DNA of 6,591 nucleotides from Dehalococcoidia bacterium (GTDB lineage: Bacteria; Chloroflexota; Dehalococcoidia; SHYD01; SHYC01), in the NCBI GenBank assembly GCA_016844365.1, contig JAENIT010000064.1, positions 1 to 6,591 of the forward strand, read 5' to 3'. Position 1 is the first letter of the stretch. Each line of letters begins with the position of its first letter. The notes below the pieces were generated by a model. That model was not told the origin of the DNA and searched no databases. It worked only from the letters and a program-made list of their open reading frames with translations. The position numbers were made by a program, and so were the translations under genes. Of the stretch, positions 5,407 to 6,591 are shown piece by piece.

Positions 5407-6345
5407 TCAACCACTCTCATAAGCAGGAGCCACCGCAAAGCGGGCCTTCCCCTCTTTCTTTGCTACGTAGAGCGCGGTGTCCGCTGCCCGCAAGATATCC
5501 TCTGGAGCGAAGCGGCCCCGCCGGGTCGCCACCCCAACACTAGCAGTGATTCTGATCGTGTGGTCGTCAACCGTGAGTGGTTCTTCCGCGGATGCGACCA
5601 TTCTCTCTGCTACAACCAGAGCATCCATTTCAGAGAGAAGGTTCTCGAGCAAGACCACGAATTCGTCGCCTCCTAACCTCGCGATTATATCACCCTCGCG
5701 CACAGCACTTCGGAGCCGCTCCCCTGCTGACTTGAGCATGGTGTCGCCCACGAGGTGGCCAAAGCTATCGTTCACCATCTTGAAGTCGTCCAAGTCGACC
5801 ACCAGAACGCCGGTACATCTGTCCGTCCTTACTGCCTGGGCTGCTGCGCGTCGCAATTCTTCCTCACACAGCGTCCTATTGGGAAGGTGCGTGAGAGGAT
5901 CGTGGAGTGCGGCATGGCGCAACGCCTCCTGAAGGACCGTCCGCTCGGTGACATCACGGATGATACCGCAGAAGAACCTGCCTTCTGATGTAACCCACGT
6001 ACCGAGAGATAGCTCGATGGGGAACTCTTGTCCATCCTTACGTAGCCCAGACACTTCCGAAGTTCTCCCTATCCGCTGCCGCTCCCCAGTCTGACTCACG
6101 CGTTCCAGTCCGCGCAAGTGGGCCGCCTGGTGACGCTCGGGCATAAGGATAGTGAGCGGCTGGCCCAAAACCTCAGCTTCGGTATGACCGAAGATGGCTT
6201 CCGCACCGGGATTCCATGAGATGATCTTACCAGACGTGTCGGCAAGGATAACGGCATCGATCACGGCCTCCGCTACCGTTCGGAACTTGAGTTCGTCCGA
6301 GAGTGTGCTCTCATTTTGGTTTCCCTGCGGTTCTGCAGGCGCCAT
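5407..6345 (-). CDS. PAS-GGDEF diguanylate cyclase, probably soluble
   Basis: 312 residues, complete. It makes cyclic di-GMP from two GTP under control of an N-terminal sensor. The PAS fold is at about residues 20-134 (SWNPGAEAIFG 43-53; LRKDGQEFPIELS 101-113; IIRDVTER 128-135). The GGDEF domain is at about 145-306, opening with HDPLTHLPNR (148-157), then D184 and N192 (metal and GTP binding) and the signature R-L-GGDEF at 223-229, all intact. An inhibitory-site RxxD (R216-D219) sits nine residues before GGDEF, as in PleD, so product feedback is likely. There is no EAL domain, signal peptide or transmembrane segment, so it should sense a cytoplasmic signal. H76 in the PAS domain aligns, counting from the shared ILMPE, with the heme-ligating His of FixL, but this His is also frequent in PAS domains not known to bind heme. 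ATG 6345 has AGGAG at 6357-6353, 7 bases away. It probably has its own transcript; no functional link to the ACADs is evident. Confidence 0.95.
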   Translation of the reverse strand: MAPAEPQGNQNESTLSDELKFRTVAEAVIDAVILADTSGKIISWNPGAEAIFGHTEAEVLGQPLTILMPERHQAAHLRGLERVSQTGERQRIGRTSEVSGLRKDGQEFPIELSLGTWVTSEGRFFCGIIRDVTERTVLQEALRHAALHDPLTHLPNRTLCEEELRRAAAQAVRTDRCTGVLVVDLDDFKMVNDSFGHLVGDTMLKSAGERLRSAVREGDIIARLGGDEFVVLLENLLSEMDALVVAERMVASAEEPLTVDDHTIRITASVGVATRRGRFAPEDILRAADTALYVAKKEGKARFAVAPAYESG

Positions 6346-6591
6346 CGTCAGTCTCCTGTCAATACTCCTGTAACGAAGAGCCTCATCTAACTCCAGACAG
6401 GCGGTCAGCCCAGCGTCAGTGGTAATCTTGGCACCTTGGAACTACAACCGCTTATTGGGACGCTGACATCGCCGCTGTTCATAAGTAAGACCGTTGGGGA
6501 GGAGTTTCCTCTATCAGTAAAGGCCCTCGTTCCATCGGACATGAGCCGATCTCAGGTGGAGAAGGATGCGGCGGCAAAGACGAACTCCAAG
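6346..6591. other. Upstream region of the diguanylate cyclase; open plus frame at the right edge
   Basis: This must hold the leader and probably the promoter of the cyclase gene, but I see no convincing -35/-10 pair. On the plus strand one frame is open from after TAA 6388-6390 to the edge (67 codons). It includes ATG 6541 without a Shine-Dalgarno sequence; another frame has ATG 6566 preceded by GGTGGAG. Either could be the beginning of a divergent gene, or neither. A 7-bp inverted repeat (CAGCGTC near 6411 and GACGCTG near 6460) is present and weak. No RNA gene is recognised. Confidence 0.3.

Noticed and set aside
5477..5932. Plus-strand frames over the diguanylate cyclase (also 5368-5676 and 5755-5988) and the minus frame 5829-6035
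   Set aside because: All overlap the well-supported PAS-GGDEF coding sequence in other frames and show no domain of their own.
1..6591. CRISPR array, tRNA, rRNA, insertion sequence or phage genes
   Set aside because: No regularly spaced short repeats, tRNA-like cloverleaf, rRNA sequence or transposase-like translation was seen in reading both strands. The only direct repeats are the paralogous genes themselves.

Overview
The window looks like a bacterial chromosome fragment of moderate G+C content. All supported genes are on the minus strand, so transcription runs right to left. Starts are preceded by good Shine-Dalgarno sequences: AAGGAGG before each tandem paralogue, AGGAG before the diguanylate cyclase and GAGAGG before the leftmost gene. 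There is no rRNA or other taxonomic marker. The tandem array of FadE-type acyl-CoA dehydrogenases (ACADs) resembles what I would expect from Chloroflexota/Dehalococcoidia-like or actinobacterial-type lipid degraders, but this is a guess from protein style and not a placement.

Layout in transcription order. (1) 6591-6346 is a leader or intergenic region, with an unexplained open plus frame running off the right edge. (2) 6345-5407 encodes a PAS-GGDEF diguanylate cyclase with all catalytic residues and an inhibitory site. (3) 5406-5033 is a 374-base gap without a convincing gene; it probably carries the promoter of the array. (4) 5032-3809, 3729-2506 and 2427-1207 are three tandem, co-directional, mutually paralogous ACADs of 407, 407 and 406 residues, separated by only about 80 bases each. 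(5) 1206-939 is a gap holding two adjacent perfect palindromes and a small leader hairpin. (6) 938-1 is a fourth, distantly related ACAD that runs off the left edge.

The three paralogues lack the C-terminal catalytic Glu of medium/short-chain ACADs (Gly there) but have a Glu in the helix-G position used by isovaleryl-/long-chain ACADs and, as I recall, by mycobacterial ChsE4-type alpha subunits. The fourth ACAD has the classical R-x-QFG flavin motif that the three lack. This is the pattern of heteromeric FadE enzymes, so one speculative reading is three alternative alpha-type subunits sharing a beta-type partner. Substrates cannot be read from the sequence. The middle paralogue looks mosaic: its N-terminus is closer to the upstream copy and its C-terminal half closer to the downstream copy.

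Perfect long inverted repeats follow the second and third array genes but not the first. They lack T-tracts, so they are not textbook terminators. I do not see a clear novel system such as a defence locus, CRISPR array or mobile element. The points of most interest are the ACAD array, its palindromes and a FixL-like histidine in the PAS domain.
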